From Aureimonas sp. AU12 (GTDB taxonomy: Bacteria; Pseudomonadota; Alphaproteobacteria; Rhizobiales; Rhizobiaceae): DNA of 64,000 bases. A model generated the notes under the pieces. The model was not told the origin of the DNA. It ran no database searches and saw only the letters and a list, made by a program, of their open reading frames with translations. The stretch spans positions 182,679 through 246,678 of the forward strand of contig NZ_BBWH01000028.1 in NCBI RefSeq assembly GCF_001463705.1. Reading direction: 5' to 3'. The position numbers were made by a program, and so were the translations under genes. Below are positions 1-8,191 of this stretch, piece after piece (position 1 is the first letter of the stretch; every line of letters starts with the position of its first letter).

Positions 1-408
1 CTGCTGAAATTCGTTGTGCTTGGCCGGCTGTACAGAGGGGACGTACATAAAGGACTGAGGAGGTGTGAAATTCGGGAACATTTCATCCGGGTCTAATGGT
101 GAATCAAACTCCTGTACAAAGCCGATTTGCAACGCATAGCCAAGTTGACGACCTGCGAAATAGGAATCGAAAAAGTCCTTAGAGATTCCCGATCCGGCGT
201 AAGTCGTCTCCCACAAAGCCTCCGGAGAGTCTTGAATAATTCTATCTATAGAAAACTCACCCACAATTTTAGCGACTGGTTTAGTTGAATAAATCAAGAT
301 TTTTCTTACATCTTTTCGTGAAAATATTTTTTTTCTGAACTCAAATATTTTAACCCCGTCAAGAATCTTCCGGACATGGACTGGATTAATCGACAATAAT
401 ACGCGCAT
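1..408 (-). CDS. ASCH-domain protein, 3' part missing at window edge
   Basis: This open frame starts at ATG (408-406) and runs off the left edge; 136 residues are visible without a stop. The N-terminus has a SINP motif (residues 6-9), then G18, K20, E23 and R25, which fit the ASCH signature GxKxxExR. An ILIYST strand, a GISKDFF segment and a PPQSFMYV segment follow. ASCH domains belong to the PUA fold superfamily and are linked to RNA or modified-nucleoside binding. The start lies 23 bp inside the preceding gene, so the two are probably translationally coupled. The stretch is clearly more AT-rich than the rest of the window, which suggests transferred DNA. The family call is fairly sure; the cellular role is unknown. 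Confidence 0.75.
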   Translation of the reverse strand, partial: MRVLLSINPVHVRKILDGVKIFEFRKKIFSRKDVRKILIYSTKPVAKIVGEFSIDRIIQDSPEALWETTYAGSGISKDFFDSYFAGRQLGYALQIGFVQEFDSPLDPDEMFPNFTPPQSFMYVPSVQPAKHNEFQQ

Positions 409-1441
409 TTACTTCTCCAAGCTCCAGCATGCTTCTGAGCTGATCGTGGGTCAGCTCCCGAAGATCCCAGCGCGGCTGCTCTGTCACGATCCCATCGTCC
501 ATTAGGCGCCCCCTCGTAATGCGCTTTGAAAGGGCTGCATTATAAGTCAGCTTGGCAACGTACAAACGGGACCAAGCGGCCCAATAGCCACGTAACTCCT
601 CCTCGGGGAAGACGCTGCGGGGCAACGCATAATCTATAAAATCTTGGCCATCCCGGAAATCACGCTTCTTCCGGACCTCCTCAACGACGCATACAGACGT
701 TATGACCGAGCGATAATAGGCAGGTCCTTTGTGATCGTTTGTCCTGTAGAAGATGACAGTGTCACCAGGCGATAAGCGACTAAGTGCAAGCTTCGAAATA
801 TAGACTTTATGGATCGTATTTGTATGCGAGACGTCCCTGACCATATCTGCATCTTCGTTATGCAAAATTGAATCGGGTAGAAGCTCAGTATGGTACTCTG
901 GGTAGATCGCCAAAAGCCATGCTTTATGGTTGGCAAGTGTTATGAAAGGGTAATCCCGAGTCCTGTCGCCTACAGTAGTTGTAAGTGACCGCGTAAACAC
1001 CAATTCAATGCCATTATCGGTTGCTTTTGTGCCTGATCTGACAAAACCATACTTTGTGAAAAGCTTTATCAGCTTATCATGAAGTTCAAACACCGTAACG
1101 TAGATCCCATCACAACCTCTATCGATCGCGGTATCAAATATCTTTTTGATGACACGCTCACCTAATCGAGTCCCTTTGCCATCTATCTTGAGGGTTCCAA
1201 CCTTCAGCCAATGGAGATCGGGGAGGTTTGGTTCAACGTCTTCAACTGGACCGTTCTCCTCTTTTAGGTATATCATACCGCTTAGAGAATTGTTCTCATC
1301 GTCTCTTACAACGTAAAGTTCCTCATCGGCTTTGCCTGCAAACCAGCGAGGAAACTCATCATATCCTGCCTTCAGACTATCAAAGAAAGGATCATCAATA
1401 GACAAGTTGCGAAATTTCGTTAACTCAAGCCTGCGTCCCAA
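386..1441 (-). CDS. GNAT acetyltransferase fused to a PUA-like (ASCH/EVE-type) domain
   Basis: I start this at TTG (1441-1439), which follows a GGGAGGG ribosome site by 4 nt and gives 351 residues beginning just before the conserved DPFFDSLK segment. Residues about 20-150 look like a GNAT fold: the acetyl-CoA loop is GKGTRLGERV (88-97) and a typical YGF strand end is at about 131-133. Residues about 210-330 hold LSPGDTVIFYRT, which resembles the beta strands of PUA-like domains. The gene overlaps the downstream ASCH gene by 23 bp. The frame is open upstream to 1837, but that part is compositionally different and does not resemble the family. Acetyltransferase substrate is unknown; a role as a toxin, RNA modifier or stress protein is only conjecture. 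Confidence 0.7.
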   Translation of the reverse strand: MGRRLELTKFRNLSIDDPFFDSLKAGYDEFPRWFAGKADEELYVVRDDENNSLSGMIYLKEENGPVEDVEPNLPDLHWLKVGTLKIDGKGTRLGERVIKKIFDTAIDRGCDGIYVTVFELHDKLIKLFTKYGFVRSGTKATDNGIELVFTRSLTTTVGDRTRDYPFITLANHKAWLLAIYPEYHTELLPDSILHNEDADMVRDVSHTNTIHKVYISKLALSRLSPGDTVIFYRTNDHKGPAYYRSVITSVCVVEEVRKKRDFRDGQDFIDYALPRSVFPEEELRGYWAAWSRLYVAKLTYNAALSKRITRGRLMDDGIVTEQPRWDLRELTHDQLRSMLELGEVNARIIVD

Positions 1442-1847
1442 CCAACCCTCCCGCGTGATTCGTTCAACTTGAGGTGGAGAATAAGCCGGCCCTACCGCTG
1501 TTTGCCAGACCCAACGTGATGAGCACCTTTTTGTAAGGCCAAGGTGAGTCTCACCCTGCAGGCAGGGTGCTGAGGGGCGGCAACCCGTCTGGGCAGCCAT
1601 CAATCGTTTCAGTCGTGAATGATTCGCTCTCTGCGTCGACCATGGCTTGCCGTTTAAACGGCTTTCGCACCGCTCATGGCGGTCATCTTTGCGCCCGCCA
1701 TGTTGCGCGACATGTTGCATGGAGTAGCCGTGGGTGCCGGGAACCCCCCGCAATCCAAGGGAAGTGAAGCGCAACAAGCTGCGACACGGAGCTAGGCTCA
1801 ACAATGCCGTTGGCTGCAGAATTTGTCGTAAAATCAAGTGGTTGGGG
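1442..1847. other. Geneless stretch at the island-tRNA junction
   Basis: About 400 bp lie between the GNAT gene start and the tRNA 3' end. A minus-strand frame stays open through it, but the translation is rich in Arg, Cys and His and shows no family-like blocks. I see no integrase and no clear promoter. It most likely holds the promoter of the GNAT/ASCH pair plus junction DNA left by integration into the tRNA. Confidence 0.4.
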
Positions 1848-1924
1848 TGGTGGCGATGGGTGGACTTGAACCACCGACCTCCGGGTTATGAATCCGGCGC
1901 TCTAACCAGCTGAGCTACACTGCC
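1848..1924 (-). tRNA. tRNA-Met (CAT), elongator type
   Basis: The minus strand folds as a 77-nt tRNA with an encoded CCA (1848-1850). The anticodon CAT is at 1890-1888 in a 7-nt loop between CCGGA and CCCGG, and the T arm has the TTCAAGTCC consensus. The acceptor stem pairs GGCAGTG with CATCGCC and contains one A-C mismatch at pair 4:69. It lacks the three G-C pairs of an initiator anticodon stem, so I call it elongator Met; Ile2 (lysidine type) is less likely. The change to AT-richer DNA directly beyond its 3' end suggests the 3' half served as an attachment site. Confidence 0.88.
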
Positions 1925-2115
1925 ATTTCCACCATCCAGCAGCTTGCGCCGCCGACCCGAACGACCGGGGCCGATACGGGATAGGTTGCCGCCGCCCGGT
2001 GGACAGCGCAACTGACGCGGATATACGGATCGGCGGCCCGGCCTGTCAAGATGGTTTGGGCGGCATCGAACGCCTCGGGCGCGTCGCGCCGTCCGGCTTC
2101 CGTGGAAAGGACCCC

Positions 2116-2739
2116 ATGACAGGCAGCGCTCCCGATTTCGGCGATCCCCTCGATGCCGGCTGGTTCGCGCGCGATGCCGTGACGCTGGCGCGCGATCTCG
2201 TCGGTGCCGGGTTCTTCGTCGATGGCGTCGGCGGGCGCATCGTCGAGACCGAGGCCTATCGGCGCGACGATGCGGCCTCGCATTCCTTTCGCGGCGAGAC
2301 CCCCAGGAACCGTGCGATGTTCGGACCCGTGGGGCATGCCTATCTCTATCGCTCCTACGGCATCCATTTCTGCCTGAACGTCGTCTGCGACGTTGCCGAA
2401 CCCGGCAGCGCCGTCCTGATCCGCGCCATCGAACCGCTGGAGGGGCTCGGTCGCATGGCGGAGCGCCGGGGGCTCGCCGCCCCGCGGCTTCTTTGCGCGG
2501 GGCCGGGGCGGCTGGCGCAGGCGCTGGGCCTCGATCTCGGCTTCGACGGACTGTCGCTGCGCGAGGCGCCTTTCGAGGTGCTGCGGCCGGGCGGCCCCGT
2601 CGACCTCGTCATCGGGCCCCGGATCGGCATCACCAAGGCGGCGGAGCAGCCCTGGCGGTTCGGGCTGAAAGGGTCGCGCTTTCTCAGTCGCGGCTTCCCG
2701 GCCCCGACAAAGCCTCGCAACCTCAAGGAAACCGTTTGA
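2116..2739 (+). CDS. DNA-3-methyladenine glycosylase, AAG/Mpg family
   Basis: The 207-residue protein removes alkylated purines as the first step of base excision repair. The start is ATG 2116 with GGAAAGG just upstream; the frame is open further upstream but without family similarity. The diagnostic block [10 protein letters not shown] is at residues 39-48, and E46 matches the catalytic glutamate of human AAG (E125). It is followed by [15 protein letters not shown] and [10 protein letters not shown], as in the family. Length is normal for bacterial members. The gene appears to be a single transcription unit with no functional link to its neighbours. Confidence 0.93.
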   Translation: MTGSAPDFGDPLDAGWFARDAVTLARDLVGAGFFVDGVGGRIVETEAYRRDDAASHSFRGETPRNRAMFGPVGHAYLYRSYGIHFCLNVVCDVAEPGSAVLIRAIEPLEGLGRMAERRGLAAPRLLCAGPGRLAQALGLDLGFDGLSLREAPFEVLRPGGPVDLVIGPRIGITKAAEQPWRFGLKGSRFLSRGFPAPTKPRNLKETV

Positions 2740-2832
2740 AGCGGATGGGCCGCGCGGTGTAACCGGGGCGCGTGTCCGGCGCGTCGATCCGCCCCGGTGT
2801 CCTCGATGCCCCGAAGTCTGCGACCCCGTCCC

Positions 2833-3798
2833 ATGACCACCGCCTCGCGAGCCGCCTCCACTCCCGCTTCCAGCGCGCTCGTCGGCGTGGCGTTCATGCT
2901 GCTCGGCGTGTTCCTGTTCTCGGTGAACGACGCCATGGGCAAGTGGCTGGTCGACCGCTACGCCGTGGGGCAGGTGCTGCTCATCCGCTCGCTCGCGGCG
3001 CTCTGCGTGCTTGCGCCCTTCATCTGGCGCGAGGGGCCGCGGCGGGTGATGCGCCCCCGCAACCGGCCGCTGCATCTCGTGCGCGCCGCCGGCTCGACGA
3101 TCGAGGTGGCGCTGTTCTACTGGGCGCTGAGCTACCTGCCGCTCGCCAACGTGATGACCTTCTATCTCGCCGGGCCGATCTACGTGACGGCGCTCTCGGC
3201 GCTGGTGCTGAAGGAACAGGTCGGCTGGGTGCGCTGGAGCGCCGTGCTCGTGGGCTTTGCCGGCGTGCTGGTGGCGCTGGGGCCGGACCTGATGAGCGCC
3301 GGCTGGCCGGCGATGATCGCGGTCGGCGGCTCCTTCGCCTATGCCGTCCTGATGATCTCGACGCGGTTCCTCGCCTCCGACGGCGAGACGACGCTGATCG
3401 CCTGGCAGATGGTGGCCGCGCTCCTCGCCGGCATCGTGCTCTCGCCGCTGCAATGGGTGTCGCCGCCGCCCTTCGATCTCGCCTTCCTGCTGCTCCTCGG
3501 GATCCTGTCGATGGGCGGCCACGTCTGCGTCAACCGCTCGCTGCTCATCGCCCCGGCCTCGGTGGTGGTGCCCTACCAGTACACGCTGATCATCTGGGCC
3601 ATCGTCTTCGGCGTCTTCATCTTCGGCGAGACGCCGAGCCTGCCGCTGCTCGTCGGCGCCGCGCTCATCACCGTGTCCGGCGTCTTCATCTTCCTGCGCG
3701 AGCAGCGGTTGAAGGTCGCGACCACGGCGCGCGGTGCGGCCTCCGTTTCGGCGGCGCCCGACGGCGTGGCGCTGGTGTACGAGACGCGGCGCGACTGA
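2833..3798 (+). CDS. EamA/DMT family transporter
   Basis: This is a 321-residue inner-membrane protein with about ten hydrophobic segments arranged as two five-helix EamA repeats. The first repeat begins near LVGVAFMLLGVFLFSVNDAMGK and the second near FAYAVLMISTRF. Members export metabolites such as amino acids or nucleosides, or import cofactors; the substrate cannot be read from the sequence. ATG 2833 is preferred, but GTG 2797 and ATG 2806 are in frame and possible. The Lrp-type gene begins about 70 bp downstream on the same strand, so it may be co-transcribed; an Lrp regulator beside a DMT exporter would fit amino-acid export. Confidence 0.9.
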   Translation: MTTASRAASTPASSALVGVAFMLLGVFLFSVNDAMGKWLVDRYAVGQVLLIRSLAALCVLAPFIWREGPRRVMRPRNRPLHLVRAAGSTIEVALFYWALSYLPLANVMTFYLAGPIYVTALSALVLKEQVGWVRWSAVLVGFAGVLVALGPDLMSAGWPAMIAVGGSFAYAVLMISTRFLASDGETTLIAWQMVAALLAGIVLSPLQWVSPPPFDLAFLLLLGILSMGGHVCVNRSLLIAPASVVVPYQYTLIIWAIVFGVFIFGETPSLPLLVGAALITVSGVFIFLREQRLKVATTARGAASVSAAPDGVALVYETRRD

Positions 3799-3870
3799 CC
3801 CCAAGCTGGCGGCCGGCCGCCGGGAATGCGAAGCTCGGCGGCGAGTGAAGGCGAGCGGAGGCGCCGGGCC

Positions 3871-4326
3871 ATGCTGGATGCAACCGATCTTCGGATCCTG
3901 CGGGCGCTGCAGGATCATCCCGACAGTTCGATCGAGGAGGTCGGGCGCATCGCCGGCGTCAGCCATACGCCGTGCTGGCGGCGCATCCGCCGGATGCAGG
4001 AGGACGGCGTCATTCGCGGCCGCGCCTACCAGTTCGACCCCAAGGCGGTCGGCCTCGGCATCACCGTCATCACCATGACGAAGCTCGACCGGCACGACGA
4101 GGCTGCGCTCGACGCCTTCGAACGCGAGGCCGAGAAGCTCGCCGAGATCGTCGAGTGTTATCTCGTGACCGGGACCTACGACTACGCGCTGAAGATCGTG
4201 ACGCGCGACATGGACGCCTTCGAGACCTTCCTCAAGACGCGCCTGTCGAACCTGCCGCATGTCGGCGACATGCACTCGACCGTGGTCATGCGCCGCGTCA
4301 AGGACGGCGGCCGGCTGCCGATCTGA
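3871..4326 (+). CDS. Lrp/AsnC family transcriptional regulator
   Basis: The 151-residue protein opens with MLDATDLRILRALQ, followed by an N-terminal helix-turn-helix containing VGRIAGVSHTPCWRRIRRM, and ends with an RAM-type ligand-binding and oligomerisation domain (VTGTYDYALKIVTRDMDAFE). ATG 3871 has GCGGAGG about 10 nt upstream and matches the usual family start. Such regulators sense amino acids and control their metabolism. It sits 207 bp upstream of a fused 2-oxoacid:ferredoxin oxidoreductase on the same strand. That gap contains a dyad which could be its operator, so control of the oxidoreductase is likely but inferred. Confidence 0.93.
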   Translation: MLDATDLRILRALQDHPDSSIEEVGRIAGVSHTPCWRRIRRMQEDGVIRGRAYQFDPKAVGLGITVITMTKLDRHDEAALDAFEREAEKLAEIVECYLVTGTYDYALKIVTRDMDAFETFLKTRLSNLPHVGDMHSTVVMRRVKDGGRLPI

Positions 4327-4381
4327 TCGCAGCGCGAAACATAGGCCGGATCTCTTCGGCGACGCAATAACGGTCAAACTC

Positions 4382-4407
4382 TCCTCAAGATCGACGCTTC
4401 TTGAGGA
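4382..4407. promoter_or_regulatory. Inverted repeat, candidate Lrp-type operator
   Basis: TCCTCAAG (4382-4389) and CTTGAGGA (4400-4407) form a perfect 8-bp inverted repeat separated by 10 nt. It lies between the Lrp-type gene and the oxidoreductase gene and has no T run after it, so an operator is more likely than a terminator. Assignment to the neighbouring regulator is inferred from position only. Confidence 0.4.
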
Positions 4408-4533
4408 CGTTCCTCCTCATTCCCGCCCTTCGCATCCCATCAACGAGGATGCGGCTCCCTTCGGCCCGTTCTACGATTTCGCCCAAGAGCGGGACCACCC
4501 GCCGGCGATGTCAGCCCTGCGGGAGGAACGGTG

Positions 4534-7500
4534 ATGGCGTATCTCGGCGAACTCGAGCGCAAGTACCGGGCCGAGGACGGCCGGGTCTTCATGAACGGCA
4601 TCCAAGCGCTGGTGCGCCTGCCGATCGTGCAGATGCGGCGCGACCGCGCGGCGGGGCTGAACACCGGCGCCTTCATCTCCGGCTATCGCGGCTCTCCGCT
4701 CGGCGGCTACGACCAGCAGCTGATGAAGGAGCGCAAGATCCTCGACGCCGAGGGTATCGTCTTCCAGCCCGGCATCAACGAGGATCTGGCGGCCACCGCG
4801 GTCTGGGGCTCGCAGCAGGTGCATCTGTCGCCGGGCGCGCGCAAAGAGGGCGTCGTCGGCATCTGGTACGGCAAGGGGCCGGGCGTCGATCGCTCGGGCG
4901 ACGTCTTCAAGCACGGAAACGCGGCGGGCTCTGCGGCCAAGGGCGGCGTCCTCTGCATCGCCGGCGACGACCACGGCGCCAAGTCCTCCACCGTTCCGCA
5001 CCAGTCCGATCACGCTTTCGGCGCCGCGCTGATGCCGGTGCTCTACCCCTCGTCGATCCATGAATTCGTCGAGATGGGGCTGCTCGGCATCGCCATGTCG
5101 CGCTATTCCGGCTGCTGGGTGGGGATGAAGGTGATCGCCGACACGGTGGAGACCACCGCCTCGGTGGATCTTGCCGATGAGCGCCGCACCATCCTGCTGC
5201 CGACCGATTTCGACATGCCCGAAGGCGGGCTGAACCTGCGCTGGCCCGACGATCGCTGGTCGCAGGACGCCCGCATGCAGAGCCTGAAACCCTATGCCGC
5301 CATCGCCTTTGCCCGCGCCAACGGCATCGACCGCGTGACCCTCGACAGCCCGAACGCACGGCTCGGCATCATCGCCTCCGGCAAGGCCTACGAGGACGTG
5401 CGCCAAGCCTTTCGCGAGCTGACGATCGACGAGGACGGGGCGCATGCGATCGGCATCCGGCTTTACAAGGTGGGCATGCCCTGGCCGCTGGAGCCCGAGG
5501 GCGTCCGTCGCTTTTCGGTCGGGCTGGAAGAGATCCTCGTGGTGGAGGAGCGGCGCGAGATCATCGAGAACCAGATCAAGCAGCAGCTCTTCAACTGGCG
5601 GGCGGACGTGCGCCCGCGCATCATCGGCAAGTTCGACCACGAGGACCACCCGGTCCTATCGCTGCACGAGGAACTGAGCGTCGGCTCGGCCGCCAAGGTC
5701 ATCGGCGAGCGCATCCTCAAGCTGCCGGGGCTCGACCCCAGCCTGCGCCGCCACATCGAGGAGCGGCTGGCCTTCTTTGCGGCGCGGCGCGAGGAGAACC
5801 GCGTTCTGGTGCCGCCGGTGAACCGCACGCCCTTCTTCTGCTCGGGCTGCCCGCACAACTCCTCGACCGTGGTGCCGGAGGGCAGCCGCGGCATGGCCGG
5901 CATCGGCTGCCACTACATGGTGACCTGGATGGACCGCTCGACGCGGCTCTTCAGCCACATGGGCGGCGAGGGCGTCTCCTGGGTCGGCACCGCGCCCTTC
6001 ACCGACGAGGCCCATGTCTTCGTCAATCTCGGCGACGGCACCTATTTCCATTCCGGCCAGCTCGCCATCCGCCAGTCGGTCGCCGCCAAGGTCAACGCCA
6101 CCTACAAGATCCTCTACAACGACGCCGTGGCGATGACCGGCGGGCAGCAGGTCGACGGGCAGCAGGACCCCGCCAAGATCAGCCACCAGCTGTATCGCGA
6201 GGGCGTCTCGCCCATCGTGCTCCTGTCGGAGGAACCCGAGCGCTATCAGGCGGCCGATCTCGCCCCCGGCGTCACGATCCGCCACCGCGACGCGGTGGAC
6301 GAGGTGATGGCGGATCTGAAGACCAAGCCCGGCGTCTCGGCGATGATCTACGACCAGACTTGCGCCGCCGAGAAGCGGCGGCGCCGCAAGCGCGGGCTGA
6401 TGCAAGATCCCGACCGGCGCGTCGTCATCAACCCCGCGGTCTGCGAGGGCTGCGGCGACTGCTCGGTCCAGTCCAACTGCATCTCGGTGGAGCCGCTGGA
6501 GACGGAGTGGGGCCGCAAGCGGCAGATCAACCAGTCCTCCTGCAACAAGGACTTTTCCTGCGTGAAGGGCTTCTGTCCCTCCTTCGTCACGATCGAGGGC
6601 GGAACGCCGCGCAAGCGCGCCGCCGCCGCGCGCCCCGATCTTGCCCACCTGCCGGAGCCCGCGATCCCCGCCGATCTCACCGCGCCCTACAACATCGCCA
6701 TTACCGGGGTCGGCGGCACCGGCGTCTTGACGATCGGCGCACTGCTCGGCATGGCCGCCCATCTCGACGGACGCGGCGCGATGATCCTCGACATGGCGGG
6801 CCTTGCGCAGAAGGGCGGGGCGGTGCTTAGCCACGTGCGGCTCGGCGCCCGGCCGCAGGACGTCACCTCGGCGCGGATCGTGGCGGGGAGTTCCGATCTC
6901 CTCATCGCCGCCGACGACGTGGTGGCGGCCTCGAAGGAGAGCGCGGCGCTGCTGGCGCAAGAGCGCACGCGGGCCGTGGTGAACACGCACCTGACACCGG
7001 TGGCCGAGTTCGTGCGCAATCCCGACTTCGACTTCCGCCGCACGCTGGTCGGCTCGGCTCTGCGGGCGAGCGTCCGCGAGGACGCCGACTTCGTGAACTT
7101 CACCGCGATCTCGGAGGCGCTGACCGGCGATTCCATCGCCACCAACATCATGATGCTGGGCTTTGCCTGGCAACGCGGGCTAGTGCCCCTAACGCTCGCC
7201 TCCCTGCGCGAGGCGATCCGGCTGAACGGGGTCGCGGTGGAGGCGAACGAGACGGCCTTCGACTGGGGGCGGCTCGCCGCCCATGCGCCGGACGAGGTGG
7301 CCCGCGCGATTGGCGGCAACGAGCCCATCCGGCCGGTCCTCGCCGACATGACGCTCGACGAGTTGGTGGCGCAGCGGGGCGCGTTCCTGGCGGACTATCA
7401 GGACGGGCGGCTGCGAGATCGATACCTCGCGCTGGTCGAGCGTGTGCGGAAGACCACCGGCGACGAGGCGCTGGCGCGGGCGGTCGCGGAAAGCTACGCC

Positions 7501-8016
7501 AAGCTTCTTGCCTACAAGGACGAGTACGAGGTGGCGCGGCTCTACACCGACGGGCGCTTCGCCGAGATGATCGCCCGGGAGTTCGAAGGCGTGAAGGGGC
7601 TGCGCTTCCATCTGGCGCCGCCGATCTTCAACGCTGGCCTCGACGGCAAGGGGCGACCGAAGAAGCGCGTCTTCGGCGGTTGGATGCTGCGGGCCTTCGG
7701 CTTGCTGGCCAAGGGCCGGCGGCTGCGCGGTACCGCGCTCGACCCCTTCGGCTATGGCACCGAGCGACGTGCCGAGCGGGCGGCGATCCCGGCCTTCGAA
7801 CGGGATGTGGAGCGCGTGCTGGCCGGTCTCGCGCGCGGCGACCGCGCGGCGGCCCTGGCGCTGCTGCGCCTGCCGCTGGAGGTGCGCGGCTTCGGTCCGG
7901 TGAAGGAGGCCAACCGCACCAAGGCCGCGGCGAAGGCGGCGGAGCTCTGGCTGCGCTTCGAGGCGGGCACGCCGGCTTCGGCCTCGTTGGTGCCGGTGGC
8001 GATCCCGGCCGAGTAG
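4534..8016 (+). CDS. Fused indolepyruvate (2-oxoacid) ferredoxin oxidoreductase
   Basis: This 1160-residue protein joins the IorA and IorB parts in one chain, as is usual in alpha- and betaproteobacteria. The N-terminal third is a pyruvate-type pyrimidine-binding domain (SGYRGSPLGGYD). The thiamine diphosphate site follows (CSGCPHNSS, GDGTYFHSG, YNDAVAMTGGQ), then a cysteine-rich Fe-S segment starting CEGCGDCSVQSNC, and a gamma-type domain (AITGVGGTGVL). The expected reaction is oxidative decarboxylation of an aryl or branched-chain 2-oxoacid to acyl-CoA with ferredoxin reduction; the exact substrate is uncertain. ATG 4534 is 7 nt from GGGAGG; GTG 4531 is an alternative. The Lrp-type gene upstream suggests amino-acid-responsive control. 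Confidence 0.93.
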   Translation: MAYLGELERKYRAEDGRVFMNGIQALVRLPIVQMRRDRAAGLNTGAFISGYRGSPLGGYDQQLMKERKILDAEGIVFQPGINEDLAATAVWGSQQVHLSPGARKEGVVGIWYGKGPGVDRSGDVFKHGNAAGSAAKGGVLCIAGDDHGAKSSTVPHQSDHAFGAALMPVLYPSSIHEFVEMGLLGIAMSRYSGCWVGMKVIADTVETTASVDLADERRTILLPTDFDMPEGGLNLRWPDDRWSQDARMQSLKPYAAIAFARANGIDRVTLDSPNARLGIIASGKAYEDVRQAFRELTIDEDGAHAIGIRLYKVGMPWPLEPEGVRRFSVGLEEILVVEERREIIENQIKQQLFNWRADVRPRIIGKFDHEDHPVLSLHEELSVGSAAKVIGERILKLPGLDPSLRRHIEERLAFFAARREENRVLVPPVNRTPFFCSGCPHNSSTVVPEGSRGMAGIGCHYMVTWMDRSTRLFSHMGGEGVSWVGTAPFTDEAHVFVNLGDGTYFHSGQLAIRQSVAAKVNATYKILYNDAVAMTGGQQVDGQQDPAKISHQLYREGVSPIVLLSEEPERYQAADLAPGVTIRHRDAVDEVMADLKTKPGVSAMIYDQTCAAEKRRRRKRGLMQDPDRRVVINPAVCEGCGDCSVQSNCISVEPLETEWGRKRQINQSSCNKDFSCVKGFCPSFVTIEGGTPRKRAAAARPDLAHLPEPAIPADLTAPYNIAITGVGGTGVLTIGALLGMAAHLDGRGAMILDMAGLAQKGGAVLSHVRLGARPQDVTSARIVAGSSDLLIAADDVVAASKESAALLAQERTRAVVNTHLTPVAEFVRNPDFDFRRTLVGSALRASVREDADFVNFTAISEALTGDSIATNIMMLGFAWQRGLVPLTLASLREAIRLNGVAVEANETAFDWGRLAAHAPDEVARAIGGNEPIRPVLADMTLDELVAQRGAFLADYQDGRLRDRYLALVERVRKTTGDEALARAVAESYAKLLAYKDEYEVARLYTDGRFAEMIAREFEGVKGLRFHLAPPIFNAGLDGKGRPKKRVFGGWMLRAFGLLAKGRRLRGTALDPFGYGTERRAERAAIPAFERDVERVLAGLARGDRAAALALLRLPLEVRGFGPVKEANRTKAAAKAAELWLRFEAGTPASASLVPVAIPAE

Positions 8017-8034
8017 CCGACGTTGGAAACGAGT

Positions 8035-8070
8035 GCGGGAGCGGAGCCGGGCAGGCAGCTCCACTCCCGC
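8035..8070. terminator. Hairpin between convergent genes
   Basis: GCGGGAG-C-GGAGC (8035-8047) pairs with GCTCC-A-CTCCCGC (8058-8070), giving 12 pairs with one C-A mismatch and a 10-nt loop. It lies between the convergent oxidoreductase and outer-membrane genes. There is no T tract, so its efficiency as an intrinsic terminator is doubtful. Confidence 0.45.
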
Positions 8071-8191
8071 GATCGAACCCCGGCGGCAGGACACGGATTG
8101 CCGGGGCCCGAAGGGTTGCGCCTCATGGCCGCTCGAAGACCGGGGATCGGCAGGACATTTGTCCCGCCGTCCCTCAGGCTTCGGGCAGGCC

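Noticed and set aside
1442..1837. N-terminal extension of the GNAT protein in the same open frame
   Set aside because: The translated part has no family resemblance, differs in composition from the GNAT part, and a TTG with a good ribosome site begins exactly where similarity begins.
1848..1924. Initiator tRNA-Met
   Set aside because: It lacks the run of three G-C pairs next to the anticodon loop and has a normal first acceptor pair, so it reads as elongator Met.
1915..4377. An 820-codon minus-strand open frame antisense to the glycosylase, transporter and regulator genes
   Set aside because: It is a third-position GC artefact: its translation is Arg/His/Gly/Asp-rich low complexity, while the opposite strand encodes three recognisable families.
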